Part shown: one piece after another, positions 53,807 through 64,000 of the stretch
Position numbering within the stretch: the stretch's first letter is position 1
Layout of the letters: each line of letters begins with the position of its first letter
Origin: Paramyrothecium sp. XJ0827
Taxonomy: Eukaryota > Ascomycota > Sordariomycetes > Hypocreales > Stachybotryaceae
DNA: 64,000 nucleotides
Assembly: GCA_020881915.1 (NCBI GenBank)
Contig: JAJFPB010000003.1
Span: forward strand, 1,922,001 to 1,986,000
Direction of reading: 5' to 3'
Notes under the pieces: model-generated
What the model was told of the DNA's origin: nothing
Seen by the model: only the letters and a program-made list of their open reading frames with translations
The model's database searches: none
Program-made: the position numbers and the translations under genes

Positions 53807-55920
53807 CTATTTCACCTCCTCCTTCTTGGGAGTTACCGGCACGGGCCTATCGCCATCGGACCCGGCCAGATCAGAGCTGCCGCTCTTCTCCACGACCGAG
53901 CTCTCCTGAGCAGGGGTCTCCTGGACGCTAGGGTGATCCTCGCGCCAGAAGTCCTTCTTTCCAGAGAACAGGCGGACGGTCCAAGGCGGGAAGAACCCAC
54001 CGGGGATGCGCCAGGTCCATGGGTCCTTCTCCTGGAAGTTGGCGGGCACAAGACGGCCGCCCGTGACCTTCCTGAGGACGAAGACGAGGGTGTTGATGAG
54101 GATGTAGCTGCAGATGCCGCCGATGAGGCCGTCTGCGATGGAGTAGGTGAAGGGCATGAGGGTGATGGTCAGGAACGCCGGGATGGCATCGCCCATGTAC
54201 TTCCAGTTGATGTCGGTCACGGAGCTGACCATCATAGAGCCAACGAGGACAAGGACGCAGCCGGTCGCCCATGGTGGAATGGAGGCGAAGATGGGAGCAA
54301 AGAAGATGGAGATGAAGAAACAGAGGCCGGTGATCATGGCGGTGATTCCGGTCTTGCCGCCTTCGGAAATGCCGGCACCGGACTCGACAAAGGCCGTGAT
54401 AGGAGGGACACCGAGAACGGCACCGACGGACACGCAGAGGGCGTCGACCATGTAGGCAACGGAGGAGCCCTCGAAATCCTGGGTGACGGGGTCGATGAGG
54501 TTGGCGAAGCGAGCCATACCGTACAAGGTGCCTGTGCAGTCAAGAATATCGACGTAAAGGAAGGTGATGAGGGCGAGGCCGAATTGGCCTCCGTATCCCG
54601 AAACGTTCCATTCCTGAACATTCAGCGTCTTCTGGATGGGGTGGAAGTCGGCAACCCTCTTGAAGAAGTCGAACGAGTCGTCGCCGAGGGGCGTGTACGG
54701 GAAGTAGGTGACCGGGGTGCCGCGGGGCCACGAGATGGCGCTGACGAGCAGGATTCCGGCAATGATGGCGCCCTTGATGCGGTACATCATCAGGATGACG
54801 GTGAGGATGCCGCCGCAGAAGATGCCGATCCACAGGGCGGGCCGCCGCATCTTGTCGCCGTCGGGGCACGTGCCGTCCTCGAGCCTGTTCTCGGGGTGGC
54901 AGCCGGCGAGCTCGGTGGGCGTGGCGGTGGCGCCGACGATGAGGCCGATGCCCTGGCTGTAGGTGAGGCCGATGACGGTCAGGAACAGGCCGATGCCGAC
55001 GCCGGTGGCGACCTTGATGGAGCGAGGGATGGCGCGGGCGAGCCACTGGCGCATGCCGAAGATGGCGAGGGCGAGGAAGATGAAGCCCTCGATGAAGGTG
55101 GCCGTGAGGGCGACCTCGTAAGGGACGGGACCGGTGCCGTGGAATCCGACTGCAAACGCCGGTTAGAGACCAAACTGTGTTAATGATGATTGAGCAGGTA
55201 TGCTGCGACTTACCGACAGTGTAGGCAAAGTAGGCATTGAGACCTGGGTGATGCTTGTTAGTACAAAGCCCTGCCTCGAGGTAAATCTGGATGTCCATCA
55301 AAACATACCCATTCCAGGTGCGAGACCAACAGGCCTTGAAGTCATGTTAGTACCATGTTCGCAAAGCCAATATCCCGCCGCGGAAATCCCACACTCACAT
55401 GTTGGCAAACAGGCCCATGCTGAAGGAGCCGAGGGCGGAGATGGCGGCCGTGGCGGTCACGAGGTCGCGGCGGACGGACTGGACGCAGAGCAGGTACTCC
55501 TGGTTCGTTTCGCAGATGGGGTCGTCGGCGCCGCCGTTGCAGACGCAGGTTCCGCCCGTGTCGGCGACGATGGAGGAGTTGACGGAGATGATGTAGGCCA
55601 TGGCGAAGAAGGTGACGAGGCCGGCTCGGAGCTCGGTGAAGAAGTAGGAGCCCTTGCGCTCTTTGGGCTGTCAGGAGTGTGTTAGCACATGGATATCGAA
55701 GCAAAGCACGGCAAGTATTGGGGTCGCCGATGTTGTCCGTCGTGGCGACATGTCGAGACCATGACGAACTGTCTTGTCCCAACTGTGCCATTTGACGAAG
55801 ACAAAATGCAAGCCGTCCTGTTTCCGGGGTGAGACTTACATGACCGGACCCCTCGAGGCGGAACCAGCGCCCAATTGGGGACGCTGCGATCCTTTGGTTG
55901 GTGTTATGAACCCAACCCAT
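53807..55920 (-). CDS. azgA: AzgA-type purine (hypoxanthine/adenine/guanine) permease
   Basis: Five exons on the minus strand, 55920-55840, 55667-55399, 55334-55309, 55243-55214 and 55149-53807, with introns of 172, 64, 65 and 64 nt; 582 residues. The N-terminus MGWVHNTNQRIAASPIGRWF is typical of AzgA homologues, followed by SYFFTELRAGLVTFFAMAYI (first membrane helix) and about twelve to fourteen helices in all. Conserved pieces include GLAPGMGLNAYFAY, FGLALITFLYVDILDCTGTL and ITAFVESGAGISEGGKTG, the last being the substrate-site region of the family. The hydrophilic C-terminal tail is rich in Ser, Pro and Asp. It is a plasma-membrane proton symporter for purine bases. Two exons of 26 and 30 nt are needed to complete the GMGLNAYFAY motif. 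Intron 1 is unusually long for this window. Confidence 0.94.
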
Positions 55921-58900
55921 GATTGCGACCAAGACTCAACAGCCAGCCAAGATGAGATGGGATGTCGAAAGTGCGCAGACCGATCTGGAGCCGGGAGCAG
56001 CAGTAGCGGGGCAGAGCAATAAGTATTCCACAGCAGGGAAGCAAAAAAAGAGGGTTGCGTCGTATAAGACTGCTGTAGGAGTGATGTACGGAGGGCTACA
56101 CGAAGCCACAGGAGACACGATGCTCTGGACACAACACCAAGGTGTACAGACAAGGGCAGGAGGAAGGGGAGAAGGGAAAAAAGAGAAGCTTTCGCAGGAC
56201 GGAACGCGAGGCGAGGTGGTAATTTTTTCGTCGCAGCAAAAAGATGGCGCGAGGCCGGTGCCTTTTGCATGCGCTTGACGTTATCGGGCTCTTGAGGATC
56301 TTGGGATCTCCACTTAAATTATTCCCGGCGGCGGCACTGGATGGAGACGGGGGAGGCGACTTGTCAGTAGTTTTATCTCAAGCGAACGAGACGAATCAGT
56401 GTCCGCCGTTGAGCCTAGTCCGCCCTTTTAGTTTTTTTTCCTTTCTTTTCTTTCATTCTGCAACAACAGTACGGCACTGTACAGCTATAGTACATGATAT
56501 GACATGTTCCTTTGCTCTCCCGGCCCCCTCCCCCCATCCCTTATCTACGGGGAAGTCCCCTTTGTGCTTTGATTTTCCTTTTGCCTGGATCTGGGATCTG
56601 GGAACCGGCGTGCGCAGCGCATGGCCCCGGCCGCTGCCGCTCCACCGCTCGGAAACCTGAGCCGGACATTTGCTCAATGCTGCAAGGGAAAAGCATCCAA
56701 CGTTGCAAGTGGGACCCGTCCCACGAGCCGCTGGGCGGCCTGGCGAAAGGAAAAAAAAAAGAGAACAAGGGGCGGGCTACGGTGCAGTTCTGTAGTATCA
56801 CTTCAAGTTTTCTCTTTGACGAGGTTGAGGTTCCCCTTGACTCGTTTACCGTCCTATAACGTTGATGCACTGATCTCTTTGTGTGGAATGCTACACCGCA
56901 TCTCTGCGAGAGCAGGAAGAGAGAAGTTGGGACCATTCCCATGCAACTCTCGTGCACTGTACTGTGCCCGTACCAGTACCGGCATCCGCGGCAGCCATCT
57001 GGACAAGGGCGTTCCGGAGGCGCAGGCGATCTTACATAGATACAGGAAAAACATGACAGTCAGAAAATGAACAAACCCAATTGGAGGTGGGGTTCACAGA
57101 TAAGGAACGAATCATTGACAGATTGGGGGAGGGTCTCTGGCCTTGCTGAGCCATGCTGCGCTGGGCCATTACGATGACGTTCTCCACAAACCCAGGCGAA
57201 CCCTCTTTTCTTGCCCTTCCATTTTAGCCCCGTCAGGCAACTTATCGCACGCTATATCCGGGCCCAGGATAAAGGGCCGAGGCAGCATGTTGCGTGGTCA
57301 GTGGTCTATCGCGGGCGGGCCGGGTGGGAGCTTGTGGTGATTGATCAGCGGGGTTGCAGCTCTTGGTGGTTGTGAGGCTTTCAGAGCTGAAAGAGACCTT
57401 GCAGCTTGGAAGGATCAGATGTGTATCACTACACGGCGTACCGAACGCGAGACGAGTCCAATAGAGATATAAGGAAGGACTTCGGCGCATGCCGAGAAAC
57501 CATTGTATCTCGATCGCACACAGATAGGAACCTGCCGTCCTCCACCACCGGCCCATGCTGTGCGCTTCTGTGACGCGCGGGGGAATTGTGCCACAGGCAG
57601 TTTTGAGCTGAGCATCTTCGCGGAGACCCCCCAAAGCCATTATGCGGGAATCAATTCAATTGGCAAATGACTTTCTGGCGATGCACCTTCGATTCCAACC
57701 CCCCTCCCCGCCCTGGACATCCAGTCCTGACGGGGAGCAACCCGCACCGGCGGCCACGAGAGAAGCTGAAAGTGGCGGCGCATTTTACCTCATTCCATTA
57801 ATCGTTCTTTCTGCGACGTGGGCTTATCAGTGCCGTCGGAGGCCCGTAACTACGAAAGCTGCGATGAGATGATAGCACCGGTTTCAGGGGGGGGGGGGAA
57901 TCGGGTTTCTGGGTCGCGGGCGGACCGGAACCCGGGAGACTCTGTCCGGCGCGTGCCGCTGCTGTTGCTTGCTGCTGCTTCCGCCTTTGCCATGGCGCGG
58001 GCAAGACACGGAGTCCGGGGTATTGGCCAGCGAAAGAGGATCCCGCGAATTTGAGACCCCTGATGCACCGGCAAAGGTTCCGAGAAGGGGGTGACAGCTA
58101 ACTCATCACAGAGCGCAGAGGGCAGGGCCAATGTCCTACAGCCCAAAAGTCCCCTGGGTCGTCCTAATGGATTTCGGCTACGGCACTTGTGGTAAATTGC
58201 TTTGGCTGCTGGTCCCGCCGTTTGTGCCTTTGCGGTTTGGGCCCAAGCCCACACATCATTTCATGCCGTCTCATTCAGATCAACTGGACAAAACTGAGCT
58301 CAACTGGATAAAGGCAAGCAACGCTTGGGTCAGGGCTAGACCCGGTACAGGGGGTTGGGTGACGGGGCCCCGAGGTCGAGGGCTTGGGAGCACCCGACAA
58401 CTGTGTGAACGTGGAGCGATGCATCGCGTGATGCCGCTTACTGACCGTGACGGGATTCACGATGGTCAGTGGGTTTTGGAATTCCCAGGCGAGGGGTATT
58501 GCACTGATTATTGTACTGTACTGTACTGTACAGTACTGCACTCTCTGGTCATTCTGAGAAGGCTTTGTTCTTAGTCCCTTGCATGACCGCAGCACGGCCC
58601 AGTTCATGCCAGTAAGCACATAATTCGGTTTGCTTTGTGCGATTCTGGGGCTCTACGACGCTCTGCCGGACCTCCACCGTTGCCACCGCCAAACGTCAGG
58701 ACAGGACAGGATTTCGGAAACAGAGACATATGCGTTTACCTCTGGAAAAGCTTTCATCACGACTTGTTTCTGATTTCGAAGACACCACAGATTTTGTGGA
58801 TTTTGTCTCGGCAGGCAGGAAGGCAAAGATGGGAAGACGACCGTCTGCCCACTGTGGGCGAGTTCGCCCCCCTTCCCTTTGCGTGCCCCTAGGAATTGGA

Positions 58901-60019
58901 GCCTCGACGAGCCAGTGAGACGACTTGGAGGGTGAAAACCGATTCAGATCGGGCCACCCGAGCGCAGCCAGCCATTCTTGGTCAATGGCCTCAAACGCAG
59001 CTCGTATTGTGCGCGCCGCTTCGGCAGCATTGCCCGCTTGCCAAGCGCTCCGTCCCCATCCGCCTGCGGGATGTGCAACACCCCGCGTCTACGCGACCGC
59101 AGAGGGGCCTTGGCTAGGGGTTCTATTTGTTTTTCTTTGCTGTGAATTCTGCCTTGCTTGTCGTTGCTTAATAGCTAGGGCTGCATGGGATTCCTTTGGC
59201 ACTTTGGGTGTGGACGCTTGCCTGCTGAGCTTGGCGTTAGCCGGGTCACAGGGTATGGCACCATAACGACAGACGGCCCTCCGAAATGCCATTATTCTCT
59301 CGTCTGTGTGAGAAAATGTATGTGCTGTAGCATCTCGTCATCGGACCTCGTAGCTCTCTCCGACCCAAAAAGCTGCACCTGAGCATCAGGAACAATTGCC
59401 CGCTGTGGCCTGACGTCAGTTGACCAGCTCCTGGTCCCTGGAGCTTCCACGTCAGAAGAAAGATCCGGCCGTCGGTCGTGTGATTCAGCGACGCAGACCG
59501 CCTATTGGCCGCGGTGACGTCAGGCGCGTTTGCTGGACCCTGCAGCTCGCCAATGTGCCTCTCTGCTTGTGTCTCTCCCGCTGCGCCCCCCGGCGTCGTG
59601 CCCCCGTCCCCAGTCGGTTCCAGCTCTCTCCCTGGACTGTGGCCCCCAGAACCCTTTGCGCATGACATGGACGGCGCTCGTTCTGTTTTTCCCCTTTGTG
59701 TGGGTGGCCTGGCTCTATTTGCTGCTTGTGTGGGACGAGCTCGAGACAAGGCCCTCTCATACAACCACAGCCATTCGGCAAGTACCGTGACGACCAGGAA
59801 CCTAGTCCTCATCCCTGCTTTCGGTGCTGCCATCTTTTGCAGATCTTGTGCTTTTATATATATAACTCACCCATCCTACTGCGGTACCCCGAGTAGCTAA
59901 ACCCCATCCTAGTCGCCTCCAAACCTTCAACTTCACCTACAGCACCACCTTTCCGCTTGGCCATCCTCCTCCTCCTCTTTTCCTCCTAACTCCCCCTAAT
60001 CCTCCCTTCTTCTCTGGCC
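55921..60019. other. 4.1-kb gene-free region
   Basis: The promoter side of both azgA (minus) and the Arg/Asp-rich gene (plus). No supported gene: the many short frames are compositional. Noted structures are a 12-G run (57887-57898) and a TGTAC pentamer array (58512-58531) listed separately. Polypyrimidine stretches lie just before the next start codon. Confidence 0.5.
58512..58536. repeat. TGTAC pentamer array ending in a palindrome
   Basis: Four TGTAC units followed by AGTAC; 58523-58536 (GTACTGTACAGTAC) is a perfect 14-bp palindrome. No gene near. Confidence 0.85.
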
Positions 60020-61063
60020 ATGGAACGCTCAATTCCCATGCGGCCGCGAGAGCCTCGGGCGTCCCGTCGGGATGACAATTACTACGGCCCAGATCCCTAC
60101 GCACGCGACCCGGTGGACGACCGCCGTCGCTCCGTGAGCCACGGCTCCTCCCCTCCTCCGCGCCGGCAGAAGTCCACCCGGCAGCGCCGCGCTCCCAGCC
60201 TCGAAGCCTCTCCCGACGACCCCTATGAGCCCCGCCGCAGCCGTCGACACCGCGATCCGTCCCCTCTGGCCTCCAACCACGCCAGTAGCAGGAGACACGC
60301 GAGCCAAGAGCCAAGACACGCCGAGCCCCGTCACCGAGAGCCTCGCCCATCGCGCCACGGTCCCGATCCCTATGCTCGGGACCCCTATGCCCGGGATCCC
60401 TATGAGCGGGATCCGTACCAGCGGGGACGCTATCAGTCGCCCTCGCCTGAGCCGAGACCTCGAAACCGCCGTGGCGACTACGACGATCACATGAGACGGG
60501 CCCAAACTATGCCTCAGCCCGATTCCGGACACAAGTCGCGCGGTCGGGGATATCCTTCACCCCCGTATGCCGGTCCAGATGACCGTGACCACGATCGGGA
60601 TCGCCCTCGCCGCCGCAGACCAGTCTCCCAATCCAGAGATTATGACAGGGACCCGTCACCCCGCCGCGGCCGCCCCCCGCCTGCCGGGGCCAAGCCCGTC
60701 CGCTCCTCCGGCCGCCGCAACTCCATGCCCGCCACCACGAAGGCCGCCCGCAACCCCTGGTGGCAGAACCCCCTGATCCAAGCCAGCGCCCGGACGGCCT
60801 TGACCGCCGGCGCCCAGGCCGCCATGAGGAGCCGCGGTGACCAAGGTCCCTGGCTGGGTCCCAAGGGCGCCAAGGTCGCCACCGCGGCGCTCGGTGCCGC
60901 GCTTGTCGACGGCTTCGTCGGCAAGAAGCACCCGGGAGGCGTCAGGCACAACGTGATGCAGCAGGGTGTCGACATGGCGGCCACGTATGCGGCCCAGGGC
61001 CTGGACAGCCACGGCAACAAGCGCAGCCGCAGCGGAGGCAGAAGCAGCAGGCGGCATCACTGA
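60020..61063 (+). CDS. Arg/Asp/Pro-rich disordered protein with conserved C-terminal block
   Basis: Intronless, 347 residues, start MERSIPMRPREPRAS right after a polypyrimidine leader. Residues 1 to about 245 are disordered and rich in Arg, Asp, Pro, Ser and Tyr, including four tandem 5-residue units DPYAR/DPYAR/DPYER/DPYQR (60364-60423, near-perfect 15-bp DNA repeats) and RS/RD patches. The last 100 residues change character: WWQNPLIQASARTALTAGAQ, a Gly-rich WLGPKGAKVATAALGAALVD, then DGFVGKKHPG. Ala/Gly-rich helices of this type recall small glycine-zipper domains found at the end of many fungal hypothetical proteins. Function unknown; RNA binding by the R/S/D-rich part or membrane association by the C-terminal part are both only guesses. 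Confidence 0.78.
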   Translation: MERSIPMRPREPRASRRDDNYYGPDPYARDPVDDRRRSVSHGSSPPPRRQKSTRQRRAPSLEASPDDPYEPRRSRRHRDPSPLASNHASSRRHASQEPRHAEPRHREPRPSRHGPDPYARDPYARDPYERDPYQRGRYQSPSPEPRPRNRRGDYDDHMRRAQTMPQPDSGHKSRGRGYPSPPYAGPDDRDHDRDRPRRRRPVSQSRDYDRDPSPRRGRPPPAGAKPVRSSGRRNSMPATTKAARNPWWQNPLIQASARTALTAGAQAAMRSRGDQGPWLGPKGAKVATAALGAALVDGFVGKKHPGGVRHNVMQQGVDMAATYAAQGLDSHGNKRSRSGGRSSRRHH

Positions 61064-61738
61064 TTCCGATGATGACTTGATTATGACTTAACGACCAACG
61101 CAACTCAAAGATTTTTTTGCTTATATACGACGGATGACTTTGTGTTGCATAGAATGCATTCAACATTTGAATTTTTGGGGAATCTGCAACTGCCCATAAT
61201 TGGACTTCATATTGGCGAATGGGGAATATGAAAAATGAAATGATCGGACAATTGAGTGGAGATCACGGCGATGCCATGTGGGTTTAGATGGAATAGTCGT
61301 GTTGTGTATTACAGATATCATAGCGTTGTAGAGTGGCAGCATTCTCACTCCCAGGTTTCTCAAGGGTATTCAACACATGTGCTTAGGAGCTTGCGTGCCA
61401 AGTTCATTCAATATCTTTCTTACTCAACCTATATGGCCTTTGCCATATTGTCATAGACCAATGTCTATCGCCATCCTATCGATGACAGGTTAAAAAGCAC
61501 TAAGTTACACACTCGTTTATATGACCCGAGAGTCTGGCAGACAAAAGGAGATCCAGCCATTAGTTGTTTGCCAGACCTCCTGATCCGTTATCCAAGGTAT
61601 TTTGTCTTTTCTTCTTTTCCTTTGAATCTTCAGTAACGCCTTTCCGCTTAACAAACTGACACCCAATCTTTTGCCCATTACCCGTCCAAATAAGGAAAAA
61701 TTCCCAAAAGAGCACCAGAACGACTCCCCTTCCCAGTC
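61064..61738. other. Convergent intergenic region
   Basis: AT-richer 3' regions of the Arg/Asp-rich gene (plus) and the alpha-glucosidase gene (minus); nothing else seen. Confidence 0.5.
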
Positions 61739-63556
61739 TTAATACGCGGGAGTAGTGCTAACCAAGAACACACGACCCTCAAACGGCGCAAGCGGCACGG
61801 TAGGTCCACGCAGTTCAATCTCCTTGGGCTTGGCGCGAGTCGACGTCAACGGCTGGAGGTGAACGCGCTCGCCGGAGCGGAGGCCGAGCTCCTCGGACTG
61901 GATCTCGGACCACTTTCTCTCGTCCCTGGTGAAGTTGAGCATGACGAGCATGGTGGTGCCGCTGCTTCCTGTGTGCTTGGTGAACATGTACAGGTTGGGG
62001 TCCTCGGGCCGCAGCACCCGGTAGTCCCCGTAGATGAGGACATCCGAGTGCTCCTGGCGGAAGCGCAACATGTGGCGCCAGAAGTTGTACACGCTCTGCG
62101 GCTTGTGGAGCTGCGCGCGCATGTTGATCTCCTGCGCAAGGGGGTGGTGCGGCATCCACGGCTCCTGGACCGGCTTGCCGGCGAGCTCGGCGGGAGCGGA
62201 GAAACCGCCGTACCGGCATGCTCCGTCCCATGCCATGGGGATGCGGGCGTGGTCCCGAGCCAGGTGCTGCACCGCAGCCTTGGCCTTGTCGAGGTCGCCC
62301 TTCTCGTCCCGGACCTTCTCCAGGAAGAGCTGGCTCTCGAGGTCGGCGTACTGCTCCACGGGATATTCCTCGAGCGGTGCGTTGACGCAGCCGAGCTCCT
62401 GGCCCTGGTAGATGAAGAGCGTGCCGCTCAAGCAAGCCTGGAACACGGCGAGCATCTTGGCGCTGTCCTCGCGGTACTCAGGGCTGTCGTCGGCAAACCG
62501 CGAGACGCTGCGCGCCTGGTCGTGGTTCTCGAGGAAGACGGTGGTCCAGGCATCGGTGCCGTAGATCAGGTCCTGGGTACGGCCGACGGCGGCCTTGAGC
62601 TGGGGCAGCGTGAAGTTCTTGGGCGTCGTCTCGTACTTGTGGGTGGCGCCCATGCCAATGTCGACAACGTCAAACTGGAAGACCATGTCGAGCTGACGAG
62701 CCTCGGCACTGACATAGCGGAGCACCTGCGACATGTCGGGGGTATGGGGCAGCTCGCCCACCGTGACGGCGTCATACGCGTGGAGGATGTCGTTCATCTC
62801 GCTCAAGAACTCATGCATCCGGGGCCCGTTGCAGTAGAGCAAGCCGGCTGGCTGGTAGGGGCACTGGGGGTCCGTGACGGGCGCGTCAGGCAGGCCTAGG
62901 GGCTTGCTGTACATGTTGACTGTGTCAACGCGGAAGCCGTCGACGCCCCGCTCGAGCCAGAAACGCATGGCAGTATCATAGATGGCCTTGCGGACCTCGT
63001 ATCTTTCCCAGTTCAGATCCGGCTGCTCCTTGGCGAAGAGGTGGAGGTAGTATTCGCCGGTGGCCTCGTCCCACTCCCAGGCGCTGCCTTTGCCGAAGTT
63101 GCTACGCCAGTTGTTGGGCGGGAGGCGGGTGCCGTCCTCGCTGTACTTGGCCGGACGCCAGATGTACCAGTCGCGCTTGGGGTTGTCCTTGCTTGAGCGG
63201 GATTCCCGGAACCAGGCGTGCTGGTCGGACGTGTGGTTGATGACAAGGTCGAGCATGATGCGCATGCCGAGCCCATGGGTGGCATCGATGAGCTTCTGCA
63301 TCCGCTCGAGCGTGCCGTACGGAGCGTAGACCTTCTCGTAGTCCGAGATGTCGTAGCCCATGTCGACCTGAGGACTGTCGTACATGGGGCAGACCCAGAT
63401 GATCCGAACGCCCAGGCTGTGGAGGTACTCGAGGCGGGCCTTGATGCCGTCCAAGTCACCGATGCCATCTCCGTTGGAGTCACAGAAGGAGGCAGGGTAG
63501 ATCTGGTAGACAGTGCCCTGCTTCCACCACTTCCTGGTGCGACGGTTGATGGTCAT
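61739..63556 (-). CDS. Glycoside hydrolase family 13 alpha-glucosidase (maltase type)
   Basis: Intronless, 605 residues, starting MTINRRTRKWWKQGTVYQIY; the longer open frame to 63622 has only a TTG upstream. All GH13 motifs are visible: DSNGDGIGDLDGI, MDLVINHTSD-like LDLVINHTSDQHAW, the nucleophile in GFRVDTVNMYSKP (Asp211), the acid/base in VTVGELPHT (Glu268) and the stabilising Asp in FLENHDQARSVSR (Asp346), followed by GTLFIYQGQELG. The signature and lack of a signal peptide place it among the cytosolic fungal alpha-glucosidases/maltases, which split maltose, isomaltose or sucrose-like substrates to glucose. Length is normal for the group (about 580-600). Such genes are often partnered with a maltose permease or regulator, but the window ends before a neighbour upstream is seen. 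Confidence 0.95.
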   Translation of the reverse strand: MTINRRTRKWWKQGTVYQIYPASFCDSNGDGIGDLDGIKARLEYLHSLGVRIIWVCPMYDSPQVDMGYDISDYEKVYAPYGTLERMQKLIDATHGLGMRIMLDLVINHTSDQHAWFRESRSSKDNPKRDWYIWRPAKYSEDGTRLPPNNWRSNFGKGSAWEWDEATGEYYLHLFAKEQPDLNWERYEVRKAIYDTAMRFWLERGVDGFRVDTVNMYSKPLGLPDAPVTDPQCPYQPAGLLYCNGPRMHEFLSEMNDILHAYDAVTVGELPHTPDMSQVLRYVSAEARQLDMVFQFDVVDIGMGATHKYETTPKNFTLPQLKAAVGRTQDLIYGTDAWTTVFLENHDQARSVSRFADDSPEYREDSAKMLAVFQACLSGTLFIYQGQELGCVNAPLEEYPVEQYADLESQLFLEKVRDEKGDLDKAKAAVQHLARDHARIPMAWDGACRYGGFSAPAELAGKPVQEPWMPHHPLAQEINMRAQLHKPQSVYNFWRHMLRFRQEHSDVLIYGDYRVLRPEDPNLYMFTKHTGSSGTTMLVMLNFTRDERKWSEIQSEELGLRSGERVHLQPLTSTRAKPKEIELRGPTVPLAPFEGRVFLVSTTPAY

Positions 63557-64000
63557 GATGGAAGATGCGGGACAAGGGTGTGATGTGTCGAACAAGAGGG
63601 CTAAAAGAGTGCGTTTGTGCAATGTAAGAAGGAAGACTTTTCAGTGGTAGTTGGGCTCAAGGAGAGATAAGGCGAAGGAGAGTGAAGACACGGGCAGTGC
63701 AGATGTGTAACGCAAAGGGGATGGGAACGTGTCTAGCAACTTGGTGTCGATGGGGTTGATGATACTCTTCCTGGAGCGAGGGCTGACGGTCTAATATAGA
63801 TGTTGGTGTCGCGTACGGGGTCGACAGCATAGCCCAACATAGCGAATAACTAATCAACCATGGCCCGGAAACTAGATCCCGCGCTATAAGTGAGGAATCA
63901 TTCACATCTTGACCGGTTGTAGCTCTCGTACTATGCAGACTGGAGCCTCGTATGGTACCTTGACCACACGAATGAGGGGCAAGCGGATATTCCCAGGATC
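63557..64000. other. Upstream region of the alpha-glucosidase gene
   Basis: 444 bp reaching the window edge; probably the promoter. The minus-strand frame 63657-63905 has no family features. Confidence 0.45.

Noticed and set aside
53933..55183. 416-codon open frame on the plus strand
   Set aside because: Exact antisense of the azgA exon; composition is the Asp/Glu/Gly-rich mirror of a GC-rich membrane-protein gene and has no domain.
59420..59900. Overlapping frames with hydrophobic stretches upstream of the Arg/Asp-rich gene
   Set aside because: Three frames and both strands are equally open; no conserved motif or splice signal supports a gene.
61859..62899. 346-codon open frame on the plus strand
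   Set aside because: Antisense shadow of the GH13 alpha-glucosidase, whose catalytic motifs are all on the minus strand.

Overview
This window is genomic DNA of a filamentous ascomycete (Pezizomycotina), most likely a Sordariomycete. The grounds are multi-exon genes with short GT-AG introns (about 39-172 nt), a class II hydrophobin, a secreted cutinase, a UstYa/DUF3328-type protein, and a HacA-type bZIP gene with a 20-nt Ire1 intron. The species cannot be named from sequence alone. I see no rRNA, no supportable tRNA and no CRISPR array.

Layout. 0-10 kb is accessory-like and gene-poor: a small multi-pass membrane protein, a complete pogo/Fot1-type transposon with perfect 72-bp terminal inverted repeats and a TA target duplication, a secreted TIL-type protease-inhibitor gene 0.6 kb from it, and a single-pass membrane protein with a lectin-like ectodomain. 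10-25 kb carries enzymes: an NmrA-like oxidoreductase, a secreted GH3 glycosidase convergent with a secreted FAD-linked (berberine-bridge-type) oxidase, a C2H2 zinc-finger exon, a zinc-free quinone-oxidoreductase/alcohol-dehydrogenase-like protein and a DUF427 protein.

25-41 kb is a conserved housekeeping block: hacA (unfolded-protein response) behind a 3.2-kb gene-free leader/promoter region, CSM3 (replication fork protection) divergent from ADE4 (first step of purine synthesis; 15 exons), a complex I 21-kDa subunit, a Ser/Thr kinase with an FHA-like N-terminus, and an AT-hook protein. 41-47 kb returns to accessory content: a decayed amidoligase-like gene, then a cutinase and a class II hydrophobin in tail-to-tail orientation, a pair that may act together at hydrophobic surfaces.

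49-64 kb holds a 2-oxoglutarate/Fe(II) oxygenase, a UstYa-like protein, an AzgA-type purine permease, an Arg/Asp-rich disordered protein with a conserved C-terminal block, and a GH13 alpha-glucosidase. Purine metabolism is represented twice (ADE4 and azgA), about 20 kb apart and not as a cluster. Exon structures were built by hand from splice signals and reading-frame continuity; the phases sum correctly for every model given.
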